From JAXIPB01 sp045403155 (GTDB lineage: Bacteria; Actinomycetota; Actinomycetes; Mycobacteriales; Micromonosporaceae): a stretch of DNA of 64,000 nt. Below the pieces are notes generated by a model. That model was given only the letters and a program-made list of their open reading frames with translations, searched no databases and had not been told where the DNA came from. The stretch is taken from the NCBI GenBank assembly GCA_045403155.1, contig JAXIPB010000104.1:6188-70187 (forward strand), written 5' to 3'. This document shows positions 24,136 to 32,758 of this stretch, one piece after another; within the stretch, counting starts at the first letter, position 1; each line of letters starts with the position of its first letter. A program made the translations under genes and the position numbers.

Positions 24136-26238
24136 TCAGGTCCGGCGCCTCGCCATCGCCGCGGCCACGCCCATGGGCGCTGCCGGCGCCGCGTCCTCCT
24201 CGTCGATCGCCGGCGCCGCGAACTGGGCCTCGTAGAGACGCTGGTAGGCGCCGCCCGCCGACACTAGTTCACCATGGGTGCCCTGTTCGACGATCTGGCC
24301 ATGCTCCATCACCAGGATCAGCTCCGCATCGCGGATCGTCGAGAGCCTGTGCGCAATGACAAAGCTGGTTCGGTTCGATCGCAGCGCCGCCATGGCGCGC
24401 TGCACGAGCACCTCCGTGCGAGTGTCGACGGAGCTCGTCGCCTCGTCGAGTATGAGCAGCGACGGGTTCGCCAGGAATGCCCTGGCGATCGTGATGAGCT
24501 GCTTCTCGCCGGCGCTGATGTTACTCGCGTCGTCGTCGATGACGGTGTCGTAGCCGTTGGGGAGGCTATGCACGAAGCGGTCGACGTACGCCGCCGTCGC
24601 GGCCGCGACGATTTCCTCCTCCGCCGCGTCGGGCCGCCCATAGGCGATGTTCTCGCGGATCGTTCCGTGAAACAGCCAGCTGTCCTGCAGCACCATGCCA
24701 ATCTGGCCACGCAGATCAGCGCGGCGCATTGCCGTGATGTCGACACCGTCGATGCCGATGTGGCCAGCGTCGAGTTCGTAGAACCTCATGATGAGGTTGA
24801 CCAGTGTGGTCTTCCCGGCGCCGGTCGGTCCAACGATCGCCACCGTGTGCCCCGGCCTCGCGACCAGCGACAGGTCCTCGATCAATGGGGAGTCCGGGGC
24901 GTAGCTGAACGAGATGTGGTCGAACTCGACTCGCCCGGTCTGTTCCGTCGGCCGCGCGGGCTGGAATGGATCTGGCGTCTGCTCCTGCGCGTCGAGCAGG
25001 TCGAAGACACGCTCGGCAGAGGCGACACCCGACTGGAGCAGGTTGGCCATCGACGCGATCTGCGTCAGCGGCTGCGTGAACTGTCGCGAGTACTGGATGA
25101 ACGCCTGCACGTCACCGAGGCTGACCGCCCCCGACGCGACCCGCAGGCCACCCACGACGGCCACGGCGACGTAGCTTAGATTCCCGATGAACATCATCGC
25201 CGGCATGATCGTGCCCGAGATGAACTGCGCCCCGAAGCTCGCCTTGAACAGCTGATCGTTCTTCGACCCGAACGCGGCGGCGACCTCCCGCTGACGACCG
25301 AATACCTTGACCAACTCGTGGCCGGTGAAGGCCTCCTCGATGTGGGCGTTGAGCGCGCCGGTGTGGGCCCACTGGGCGATGAACTGCCGCTGCGACCGCT
25401 TGGCGATCTGCTTGGTGACCCATATCGACAGCGGTACGGCGACGAGTGCGATCAGGCTCAGCAACGGCGAGATCGTGAACATCATCGCCAACACACCGAT
25501 CACGGTCAGCACCGACGTCAGAAGCTGGCTGAGCGTCTGCTGCAAGCTCTGGCCGATGTTGTCGATGTCGTTGGTCACCCGACTCAACAGCTCGCCGCGC
25601 GGCTGCTTGTCGAAGTACGGCAAGGGCAGCCGGTTGAGCTTGTCCTCGACATCGGAGCGGAGTCGCTTGATGGCCGACTGGACGACGCCGGTCAGCACGT
25701 AGCCCTGCAGCCACATCAGCACGCTGGCGCCGACGAAGAGCCAAATCGCCAGCATGACGACCTGGCCGAGCGCTGTGAAGTCGATGCCCTGGCCCGGTAT
25801 GACGTCCATCCGCGCGAGCATGTCGGCGTAGTTGCCGTTGCCCGATGCCCGCGCGCCGGCCACAGCCTGGTCGAGCGTGATGCCCATCGGCAGTTGGCGG
25901 CCGATGATGCCCTCGAAGATGATGTCCGTTGCCCGGCCGAGGATCTTCGGCACGACGACCGACAGGCTCACGCTGGCAACCGCGAGCGCAATAACAAGAG
26001 CGAGCTGCGTCCAGTAGGGCTGCAGGCGACGCATCAGGCGCAAGGCCGACGGTCCGAAGTTCATGGACCTCTCGGTCGGCATGCCCGCCGCCATCCAAGG
26101 TGGACCGCCGCCGGTGCGCCGCCCCGCGGGCGGTAGCCGGCTCGGCACGGTCTGCGTCTGGGGGACGGCGTCGAGCTTGGCCGTGGCGCCCGTGGGGTTG
26201 GCCGGCTGGTGTCCGTCGCCGCTGCGGTTCTCGGTCAT
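24136..26238 (-). CDS. ABC exporter half-transporter, subunit with canonical ATP site
   Basis: 700 aa from ATG 26238; the open frame continues upstream without homology. A ~75-residue polar Pro-rich N-terminus, six membrane helices (residues ~80-390), then the nucleotide-binding domain: Walker A GPTGAGKTT, Q-loop MVLQDSWLF, signature ISAGEKQ (variant of LSGGQ), Walker B LLILDEATSSVD with the catalytic Glu, and switch His in VIAHRLSTI. It overlaps its partner by 4 bases. Together they form a heterodimeric multidrug or lipid exporter; the substrate is unknown. Confidence 0.93.
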   Translation of the reverse strand: MTENRSGDGHQPANPTGATAKLDAVPQTQTVPSRLPPAGRRTGGGPPWMAAGMPTERSMNFGPSALRLMRRLQPYWTQLALVIALAVASVSLSVVVPKILGRATDIIFEGIIGRQLPMGITLDQAVAGARASGNGNYADMLARMDVIPGQGIDFTALGQVVMLAIWLFVGASVLMWLQGYVLTGVVQSAIKRLRSDVEDKLNRLPLPYFDKQPRGELLSRVTNDIDNIGQSLQQTLSQLLTSVLTVIGVLAMMFTISPLLSLIALVAVPLSIWVTKQIAKRSQRQFIAQWAHTGALNAHIEEAFTGHELVKVFGRQREVAAAFGSKNDQLFKASFGAQFISGTIMPAMMFIGNLSYVAVAVVGGLRVASGAVSLGDVQAFIQYSRQFTQPLTQIASMANLLQSGVASAERVFDLLDAQEQTPDPFQPARPTEQTGRVEFDHISFSYAPDSPLIEDLSLVARPGHTVAIVGPTGAGKTTLVNLIMRFYELDAGHIGIDGVDITAMRRADLRGQIGMVLQDSWLFHGTIRENIAYGRPDAAEEEIVAAATAAYVDRFVHSLPNGYDTVIDDDASNISAGEKQLITIARAFLANPSLLILDEATSSVDTRTEVLVQRAMAALRSNRTSFVIAHRLSTIRDAELILVMEHGQIVEQGTHGELVSAGGAYQRLYEAQFAAPAIDEEDAAPAAPMGVAAAMARRRT

Positions 26239-27968
26239 GCCACAGCCCCCACCGTCAGCTGGGACTGCACGATTTCCGCGTAGGTCGGACAGGTCTCGAG
26301 CAGTTCTTCGTGCCGACCAACACCGACCACGACGCCGTCCTCGAGCACGAGGATCTGGTCGGCGTCGAGGATCGTCGAGACGCGTTGCGCCACGATGACG
26401 ACGGCGGCTTCGGCCACGACCGGCCGCAGCGCCGCTCGGAGTCTGGCGTCGGTGCCGAGGTCGAGCGCGGAGAACGAGTCGTCGAAGAGGTAAATGGCCG
26501 GTTGATGTACGAGTGCCCGCGCGATGGCGAGGCGCTGCCGTTGGCCGCCCGAGACGTTGGTGCCGCCCTGGGCGATGGGCGCGTCCAGCCCGCCGGGCAT
26601 GGTCTCGACGAAGTCGCGCGCCTGGGCGATGTCCAGCGCCCGCCACAACTCGTCGTCAGAGGCGTCCGGGTTGCCGTACCGGAGGTTGGTCGCGACGGTG
26701 CCGGAGAAGAGGTACGGCTTCTGCGGTACCAGCCCTATCCGGCTCCACAGCTCGTCCATGTCGTGCTCGCGCACGTCCACGCCATCGACGAGGACCGCAC
26801 CACCCGTCACGTCGAAGAGCCGCGGAATCAACGAAAGCAATGTAGTCTTGCCGGCGCCCGTGCTCCCGATAACCGCGGCGGTCTCGCCGGCGCCGACACG
26901 AAAGCCGATGTCCCGCAGCACTGGCTTTTCCGCCCCGGGATATTGGAAAGTGACCCCGCGCAACTCCAGCTCGCCAGGACCGCGCACAACCACGGCGGGC
27001 CGGGCGGGCGGCCGTACGGACGACTCGGTGCCGAGCACCTCGGCGATGCGCTCGGCGCAGACTGCGGCGCGCGGCACCATCATGAGCATGAAGGTCGCCA
27101 TCATGACCGACATGAGGATCTGCACGAGGTATTGCAGGAAAGCTGTGAGCGCGCCGATCTGCAGCTCACCCGCGTCGATCCGACCGGCGCCGAACCAGAG
27201 GACCGCGACACTTGAGGCGTTGAACACAAGCATGACTACGGGGAAGATCAGAGACATCAGGCGTCCGGCGCGCAGTGCGGTCTGAGTCAGGTCCGAATTG
27301 GCCTTGTCGAAGCGATTGACCTCGTACGGCTCGCGCACGAAAGCCCGAACCACCCGGATGCCGCCTATCTGCTCGCGCAGCACCTGGTTAACCCGGTCGA
27401 TGCGCTCCTGCATAAGGCGGAACTGCGGCATCATCTGGCGGATTATGAGACCGACGGCGAGCACCATCGCCGGCACGGCCACGACCACCAGCCAGGACAG
27501 CCCGACGTCCTCCCGCAGCGCCATGATGATGCCGCCGACACACATGATCGGCGCGGCGACGAGCATGGTGCAGGTCATCACCACGAGCATCTGCACCTGC
27601 TGTACGTCGTTGGTCGTACGGGTGATCAGGGACGGCGCGCCGAACTTGGCGACCTCCCGGCCAGAGAACTCACCGACCCGGGCGAAGATGGCCCCACGCA
27701 GATCCCGGCCGAACGACATCGCCGCGCGGGATCCATAGTAGACAGCCGCGATGGAGCTCACGATCTGCGCGATGGTGACCAGTAGCATCATGCCACCGGC
27801 TCGCATGATGTAACCGGTGTCGCCCTTGGCGACGCCGTCGTCGATGATGGCGCCATTGAGACTCGGCAGGTAGAGCATCGCTATCGTGCCGACCAACGTG
27901 AGCCCCACGACAATCGTGAGATCCCTGCGGTAGGGCTGCAGGTACAGTCGGAGCAGTCGAGTCAGCAC
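26235..27968 (-). CDS. ABC exporter half-transporter, subunit with degenerate ATP site
   Basis: 577 aa, ATG 27968. Six membrane helices (residues ~15-300) and an ATPase domain: Walker A GSTGAGKTT, LVPQKPYLF, signature VSGGQRQRLAIARAL and Walker B IYLFDDSFSALD. The residue after the Walker B Asp is Asp instead of the catalytic Glu, and the switch region reads IVAQRVSTI with Gln instead of His. This asymmetry is characteristic of one half of heterodimeric exporters (TmrAB/LmrCD type). The start lies 3 bases after the TetR stop, and the stop overlaps the partner's ATG. Confidence 0.93.
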   Translation of the reverse strand: MLTRLLRLYLQPYRRDLTIVVGLTLVGTIAMLYLPSLNGAIIDDGVAKGDTGYIMRAGGMMLLVTIAQIVSSIAAVYYGSRAAMSFGRDLRGAIFARVGEFSGREVAKFGAPSLITRTTNDVQQVQMLVVMTCTMLVAAPIMCVGGIIMALREDVGLSWLVVVAVPAMVLAVGLIIRQMMPQFRLMQERIDRVNQVLREQIGGIRVVRAFVREPYEVNRFDKANSDLTQTALRAGRLMSLIFPVVMLVFNASSVAVLWFGAGRIDAGELQIGALTAFLQYLVQILMSVMMATFMLMMVPRAAVCAERIAEVLGTESSVRPPARPAVVVRGPGELELRGVTFQYPGAEKPVLRDIGFRVGAGETAAVIGSTGAGKTTLLSLIPRLFDVTGGAVLVDGVDVREHDMDELWSRIGLVPQKPYLFSGTVATNLRYGNPDASDDELWRALDIAQARDFVETMPGGLDAPIAQGGTNVSGGQRQRLAIARALVHQPAIYLFDDSFSALDLGTDARLRAALRPVVAEAAVVIVAQRVSTILDADQILVLEDGVVVGVGRHEELLETCPTYAEIVQSQLTVGAVA

Positions 27969-27971
27969 GGA

Positions 27972-28610
27972 TTAGCCCTTCTTACGTGTGTGATGCTCGG
28001 TGTCGGGACGCCGACGGACCCCGTCGAGTAGGAGGTCGGCGATCTCCTCGGGGGTGAGCAGCCGGTTGTCGGTGATCATGGGGTGGGAACCAGAGAAGGT
28101 GATCAGCCGCAGCAGCCGGACGACCTCCGACACCGGACAGCGGAACTGGTCGTGGTCGGGCTCGAGTATCTGCTCGATCCGGTTGAGAATGCTCGCGTGA
28201 TGGGGTTGCTTGTCGCGGCGACGCCGCTCGACCTCGGGCGGCGGTTCACTCATCCCGAGCACCATCATCAGCGTGAAGACCAGCTGTAGCCGGCGCTGGA
28301 GGACGGCGGCGACGGCGACGACGCGCTCCCGCAGCGACGCTTCGGGGTCGATTCCATCCAGCTCGGCCAGCGCCGGCACAGGGTCGAACGCCGCCTTGAT
28401 GGCGTCCGAGATCAGTTCTTCCTTCATCTTGAAGGCGCGGAAGATGGTGCCCTCGGCCACGCCGGCCGCCTCCGCGATCTGTTTGGTGGTCACCCTTCGG
28501 CCGTACTGGCACAGCAGGGGAATCGTCGCCACCACGAGCGACGCGCGGCGATCCTCCGGCGGCAATGGCTGGGCGCGACCGGTCGGTCCGGCACTACGGG
28601 ACGTCGGCAC
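27972..28610 (-). CDS. TetR-family transcriptional repressor of the exporter operon
   Basis: 212 aa if started at GTG 28610, chosen because TATAGT (28617-28622, minus strand) lies 6 bases upstream, a leaderless arrangement; a GTG at 28640 would lie inside the operator. N-terminal helix-turn-helix: VTTKQIAEAAGVAEGTIF followed by RAFKMKEELI. C-terminal ligand/dimerisation domain without recognisable specificity. First gene of a three-gene operon with the two exporter halves, so it probably represses its own operon and responds to an exported compound. Confidence 0.9.
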   Translation of the reverse strand: MPTSRSAGPTGRAQPLPPEDRRASLVVATIPLLCQYGRRVTTKQIAEAAGVAEGTIFRAFKMKEELISDAIKAAFDPVPALAELDGIDPEASLRERVVAVAAVLQRRLQLVFTLMMVLGMSEPPPEVERRRRDKQPHHASILNRIEQILEPDHDQFRCPVSEVVRLLRLITFSGSHPMITDNRLLTPEEIADLLLDGVRRRPDTEHHTRKKG

Positions 28611-28616
28611 ACGACG

Positions 28617-28646
28617 ACTATAACTGAGTGAGCCACTCACTCACCA
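28617..28646 (-). promoter_or_regulatory. promoter and TetR operator of the exporter operon
   Basis: TGAGTGAG-CCA-CTCACTCA (28625-28643) is a perfect inverted repeat with 8-base arms. It covers the spacer between a -10 box TATAGT (minus strand, 28622-28617) and a -35-like TGGTGA (28646-28641), so bound repressor would block RNA polymerase. Inference from sequence and context. Confidence 0.75.
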
Positions 28647-28672
28647 GATTTAACCGCTCACCGGTGAGTTGG

Positions 28673-29572
28673 CTACCTGCCGGTCGTGGTCAACGTGCGC
28701 GTACGCGCCTTGCGACGCACCGCTCGCTTCGACGTGGTCGGTTGGGCACCGGGGAGGATGCGGTGAGCGCCGGACCTGGCCGACACACCGTAAGGGGTGG
28801 TGTACGCCGGGACCGAGCTTCCGGGACTCATCGCCGCGGGGCGTGGCGCGGAGGCGCCCGCTCGATGACGCGTCATGGCAACAGAGGCCACCGCGAGAAC
28901 TGCGCCGCCAGCGGCGTCGATGAGGTAGTGGTTGGCGGTCGCCATGATGACCAAAAGGGTCACTAGGACGTGAAGGCCGCTGACCGTTTGGGCCAACCTA
29001 CCGCTGGCGATCGTGGCCAGGATCAGGCTGACCCACAGGGCCCACCCGATGTGCAGCGACGGCATCGCCGCGAGTTGGTTGACGTGTGAAACCAGCGGCG
29101 AGCCCCACGATCCCCACGTGCGGTCGAGAACGACCGTGTCGGTGAAGCCAAGGTCTGTAACAAGCCGCGGCGGCGCAACGGGATAGACCGCGAAGCAGAT
29201 GAGGCTTACAACATTGAGCAGAATGAATGACGTCCGCGCCCAGGAGTAGGTGGCTGGCCGGCGAAGGTAGAGCCAGACCAGCAAGGCGAAGGAACTGACG
29301 ATATACGTGAGGGCGTACTCGTAGTTCGCCGCGACCCGCAGCGCACCGCGGGGGACCAACCACTGATTGAGTCCAAGTTCGATGTCGATATGGAGGGAGC
29401 GTTCCAGATCGAACAGCCACCGGCTGTGCTCGAACGCGGCCCGGTTCCTGCCGGCCCACTCGATGCTCGTCAGGGCCACGTAGACGGCGAGGACCGTGAG
29501 CCATATTGCCAACTCCCGCCGCAACTGGGGTCGCGGGCTGGTGCCGTGCGCCGTGGGGCCGCGGACACTCAT
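28673..29572 (-). CDS. PAP2-superfamily membrane phosphatase/transferase
   Basis: 299 aa, ATG 29572. Six membrane helices. PAP2 catalytic motifs: NYEYALTYIV region, PVAPPRLV, MPSLHIGWALW (motif 2, PSxH) and ATANHYLIDAAGG (motif 3, SRxxxxxHxxxD variant with NHYLID). The order and loop lengths resemble the inositol phosphorylceramide synthase/AUR1-like subgroup of actinobacteria. A long basic, Ser/Thr/Pro-rich tail (residues ~235-299) follows. It probably acts on phosphorylated lipid headgroups at the outer face; the substrate is unknown. Confidence 0.85.
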   Translation of the reverse strand: MSVRGPTAHGTSPRPQLRRELAIWLTVLAVYVALTSIEWAGRNRAAFEHSRWLFDLERSLHIDIELGLNQWLVPRGALRVAANYEYALTYIVSSFALLVWLYLRRPATYSWARTSFILLNVVSLICFAVYPVAPPRLVTDLGFTDTVVLDRTWGSWGSPLVSHVNQLAAMPSLHIGWALWVSLILATIASGRLAQTVSGLHVLVTLLVIMATANHYLIDAAGGAVLAVASVAMTRHRAGASAPRPAAMSPGSSVPAYTTPYGVSARSGAHRILPGAQPTTSKRAVRRKARTRTLTTTGR

Positions 29573-29637
29573 TCTTCGACTTTTAGCAGGTCAGGCCGGC
29601 GCCTGAAGGTGATCCGGCGAACCCTCGAGTTGGGGCG

Positions 29638-29683
29638 CAGCGCGGCGTATTCTGGCGCGACACCAGCGCGGCGTATTCTGGCG
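29638..29683. repeat. 20-base direct repeat
   Basis: CAGCGCGGCGTATTCTGGCG occurs exactly twice, at 29638-29657 and 29664-29683, a 26-base period, in the intergenic region upstream of the PAP2 gene. It could be a double binding site or a small duplication. Confidence 0.6.
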
Positions 29684-29783
29684 GGGCGGCAGGCGGTTAC
29701 GGCGACAATGTACGGCTTCTGCCGGTATGGCTGGTTCGCTACACCTGCCGGCGCGTCTTGTCGCCTCGCTGCGGGGAGCCGCC

Positions 29784-30845
29784 TCAGCCGGGCGCAGGGG
29801 CCCGCAGCGCTTGGCCCACGGCGTGCAGATGGCGCAGGGCCTGGGCGTAGGAGCGGACGAGCGAGGTCTCCAGGTACGACACGCCGTGCTGCTGGCAGAA
29901 GGCGCGGACGAGCGGCTGCGACCTTCGCAGGTTGGGCCGCGGCATGCTCGGGAACAGGTGGTGCTCGATCTGATAGTTCAGCCCGCCGAGCAGGTAGTCG
30001 AACAGCCAGCTGCCCCGGACGTTGCGGGACGTGAGCACCTGACGGCGCAGGTAGTCCGCCTCCTCGCCGGCGGTGAGCATCGGCATGCCCTTATGGTTGG
30101 GCGCGAAAGACAGGCCCAGGTAGAGGCCGAACAGTCCCTGTTGGACGATCAGGAAGACGAGCGCCTTCAGTGGTGACAGCACCATCAGCAGCAGGGTCAG
30201 GTAGCCGATAAGGTGCAGGGCAAGCAGGACCGTCTCGGATGGCCGGTGACGCAGTCCACGGTGGGCAAGGGCCCGGACACTCGACACGTGCAGCTGGACC
30301 GCTTCGAGCAGTAGGAGCGGCAGGAAGAAGTATCGCTGGTGCCGGGCGATGAAGCGGACCAGCCCGGTCTTAGCGCCGGCCTGCGCTGTGGTGAAGGCCA
30401 GCGCACCGATCTTGACGTCGGGGTCCCGCTCCTCGTGGTTCGGGTGGGCGTGGTGGCGGTTGTGCTTGTCGACCCACCAGCCGTAGCTGAGCCCGATGGC
30501 CAGGTTGCCATGCAGGATGCCGGCCACGTAGTTGGCCCGCCCGGTTCGGAAGATCTGCCGGTGCCCGGCGTCGTGTCCGATGAAGCCGAGCTGGGCGAAG
30601 ACGAACGAGAGGAACGCGGCCACGATCAACTGCCACCACGAGTCGCCGAGGCCGACGAAGGCCGCCCAACCGCCGACGAGCAGCGCCCCCGTCACGATCA
30701 TTTTCGCGATGTAGTAGCCGCGGCGCCTGTTGAGCAGGCCAGCGCCCTTCACCTCACGGAGCAGGGCGCTGTAGTCGCTGCCGCGGGGCGCGTCGATCGT
30801 CGCGGTGTTGGAGGTACGGGGACGTGTGATTGACGTAACCGCCAT
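29784..30845 (-). CDS. acyl-lipid fatty acid desaturase
   Basis: 353 aa from ATG 30845 with GAAGGG upstream. Integral membrane di-iron enzyme; all three His boxes are present: GHDAGHRQ (near residue 92), HNRHHAHPN (near 128), and QIEHHLFPSMPRPNL (near 305). The third box with QxxHH is the front-end (delta-6-like) or actinobacterial linear acyl-lipid type. Four membrane helices flank the boxes. It introduces a double bond into membrane lipids using an electron donor not encoded nearby. Length is normal for the family. Confidence 0.92.
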   Translation of the reverse strand: MAVTSITRPRTSNTATIDAPRGSDYSALLREVKGAGLLNRRRGYYIAKMIVTGALLVGGWAAFVGLGDSWWQLIVAAFLSFVFAQLGFIGHDAGHRQIFRTGRANYVAGILHGNLAIGLSYGWWVDKHNRHHAHPNHEERDPDVKIGALAFTTAQAGAKTGLVRFIARHQRYFFLPLLLLEAVQLHVSSVRALAHRGLRHRPSETVLLALHLIGYLTLLLMVLSPLKALVFLIVQQGLFGLYLGLSFAPNHKGMPMLTAGEEADYLRRQVLTSRNVRGSWLFDYLLGGLNYQIEHHLFPSMPRPNLRRSQPLVRAFCQQHGVSYLETSLVRSYAQALRHLHAVGQALRAPAPG

Positions 30846-30997
30846 ATGGGGAATCCCTTCGGTGACGCGGCTGAAGAATCTGTGCCTCGTCGCCGGGGAA
30901 TGCGCGGGAGACGGGGTGCCGCGGCGTGACCGCGGCTCATTTCGCAACGGTAGCACTGGTGGGCGGCCCTGCGGTTGCGCTCGGCCGTCTGGGTGGG

Positions 30998-32464
30998 TCA
31001 GATCGCATCCATGTGACCGAGCAGCTCCGACAGGTGCACCTGGGCGAATCCGATCGACCGGTCGCTGATGCCGTAGGGGATGGTGACGACGCCGTCGCGC
31101 AGGAGCGCGCCGCAGCTGTACACGACGTTGGGCACGTACCCGTCGCGCTCGCCCCCGGCCGCGCTCAGCAGCGGGTGGGTCAGGGTGGCCTGGACGATGG
31201 ACGGATCGGCGAGACTGAGCAGTATGGCGCCGATGCTGTATACGCGCATGGGGCCGACGCCGTGGGTGAGGACGAGCCACCCGTCGGCTGTTTCTATAGG
31301 TGGTCCGCAATTGCCGACCTGGATGGCCTCCCAACCGCGTCGCGGCAGCTGCAGCGGCGCGGAGTCGGACCAGATCCGGAGATCGCCGGAGAATGCGATG
31401 GACGTACTCTCGCGGTCCCAACGGGTAAGCGCAGCGTATCGACCGCCAATCCGGCGGGGAAACAACGCCATGCCCTTGTTCTGGGCCGCCTGCCCGGCCA
31501 CGGGCGAGACGTAGAACTGGCGGAAGTCCTTCGTCGCGAACACCTGGGGTGTGATGTCCGCACCGTCGAAGGCGGTGTAGGTGCCGTAGTACGTGATGTC
31601 GCCGTCGTCCTCGACCAGCCGGACGACCCGCGCGTCCTCCATCCCATGGCTCTCCACGGCCGCGCGCGGCCAGAGGAGACGTTCACTCACGCTCACGTCC
31701 GCCGGAAACTCGATGTCGTACGTGGCGGCCGCGACGCGGGCGATGATCTCGATGGCGTGCTGACCGCGCTGGCGGTTGAGCGTGTGTTCGTGGGTGGCGG
31801 TGAGCCGATCGGCGAGCTGGTCGGGGGTGAAAGTCTCGGGCAGCCCTCGAAGGATTGTCTCCGCCTCATCGGCGCCGAGGTCGGCGAGCCTCGCGAGGAA
31901 GCCGTCGCGCTGGATGAACGCGGCTGGGCGGTGGGCACCGGTCCCGAGCAGGGGTGCGGCCTCGTCGACGCGCAGCGTCGATCCCGGTCCCACGATCCCG
32001 GTCCGGAAGCCGATCGAGGAGATGTGTCCCTCGCCGACGCACCGCACCACCAACAGGAAGCGGATCTCGTCGGCGGCGAGCCCCGACTGATCGGGATGGG
32101 CAACCATCGAGGGATTGAACAGGGCGGCACCTTCGGGCGCGTACTCCTTGGTGAAACAGGCACCGACCAGCATCCGTCGCTCGGCCGAGAGGCGGCGGCG
32201 TCCGATGCGGTCCGCGTCGATGACGGCGAAGTTGTCGGAGAATGCCTGCATGAGATCCCGGTGCCGGCCGCGGAAGTTGGCGACGACGGTCGCGGCGAGC
32301 TCCACCACCTCCTCGTCGCTGAGCGCGAGGATCCGGGCCAGGACGTCATTGGCCCGGGACCGACTTCCAGGTTGCTCCTCGCCGGGGACGAAGAGCTGCG
32401 CGATCACACGCCGGCGGTCGGGATCGATGCGATGCCCGATGCGGTGCGCCAGCTCAACGACCAC
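30998..32464 (-). CDS. GH130-family glycoside phosphorylase/hydrolase
   Basis: 488 aa from GTG 32464. N-terminal ~180 residues are helical and rich in Arg (RRVIAQLFVPGEEQ), followed by a five-bladed beta propeller of GH130 type: FNPSMVAHP, SSIGFRTGIV, ESHGMEDARVVRLVEDDG (the GxEDxR motif with the catalytic Asp), PRRIGGRYAALTRWDRES, GPPIETADGWLVLTHGV, and YGISDRSIGFAQVHL near the end. GH130 enzymes cleave beta-mannosides, often by phosphorolysis. The start overlaps the preceding remnant gene by 11 bases, placing it in an operon with glycosyltransferases. Confidence 0.9.
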   Translation of the reverse strand: MVVELAHRIGHRIDPDRRRVIAQLFVPGEEQPGSRSRANDVLARILALSDEEVVELAATVVANFRGRHRDLMQAFSDNFAVIDADRIGRRRLSAERRMLVGACFTKEYAPEGAALFNPSMVAHPDQSGLAADEIRFLLVVRCVGEGHISSIGFRTGIVGPGSTLRVDEAAPLLGTGAHRPAAFIQRDGFLARLADLGADEAETILRGLPETFTPDQLADRLTATHEHTLNRQRGQHAIEIIARVAAATYDIEFPADVSVSERLLWPRAAVESHGMEDARVVRLVEDDGDITYYGTYTAFDGADITPQVFATKDFRQFYVSPVAGQAAQNKGMALFPRRIGGRYAALTRWDRESTSIAFSGDLRIWSDSAPLQLPRRGWEAIQVGNCGPPIETADGWLVLTHGVGPMRVYSIGAILLSLADPSIVQATLTHPLLSAAGGERDGYVPNVVYSCGALLRDGVVTIPYGISDRSIGFAQVHLSELLGHMDAI

Positions 32465-32756
32465 GCGACGACCCGTCCAGCCGCCGCCCGTGCTGGAGGG
32501 TCGACAGCAGAGCCAACGTGGATTCCGTCCTCTGGCTCTCGCTGCGCCCCTGTTGGTTCAGGCCATCGGCGCCGCCCCCGGTCTCGTCGTCCACCATGGA
32601 CACCTTTGCGTCGTTGTCGCCCAGGAACCAGGCGACGGCGAGATGCGGTCCGTCAGTCCACTGTGGATTCGCGTTGGTGGTCACGCCGCGAGCGGTGCCG
32701 ACATCGTCGCTGAGCCGCAGCAGGTGGGTGAAGTTCGGTTCGGGGTAACCCGCCAT
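32454..32756 (-). pseudogene. internally deleted glycosyltransferase-associated protein
   Basis: 100 codons from ATG 32756. The first ~20 residues (MAGYPEPNFTHLLRLSDDVG) match the N-terminus, and the rest (PHLAVAWFLGDNDAKVSMVD, then RTESTLALLSTLQHGRRL) matches the C-terminus of a ~400-aa actinobacterial protein commonly found between GH130 and glycosyltransferase genes. The whole middle is gone, but the frame is kept. It starts 2 bases after the upstream gene's stop and overlaps the GH130 start, so translation may still couple the operon. Confidence 0.6.
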
Positions 32757-32758
32757 GC

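Noticed and set aside
24136..26646. 836-aa open frame on the minus strand
   Set aside because: Only the part from ATG 26238 resembles an ABC exporter; the upstream 136 codons overlap the partner gene in another frame and look like random Arg/Gly/Pro-rich translation.
30926..32713. 595-codon plus-strand frame opposite the GH130 gene
   Set aside because: Antisense shadow of a well-supported gene; composition is a mirror of its codon bias.
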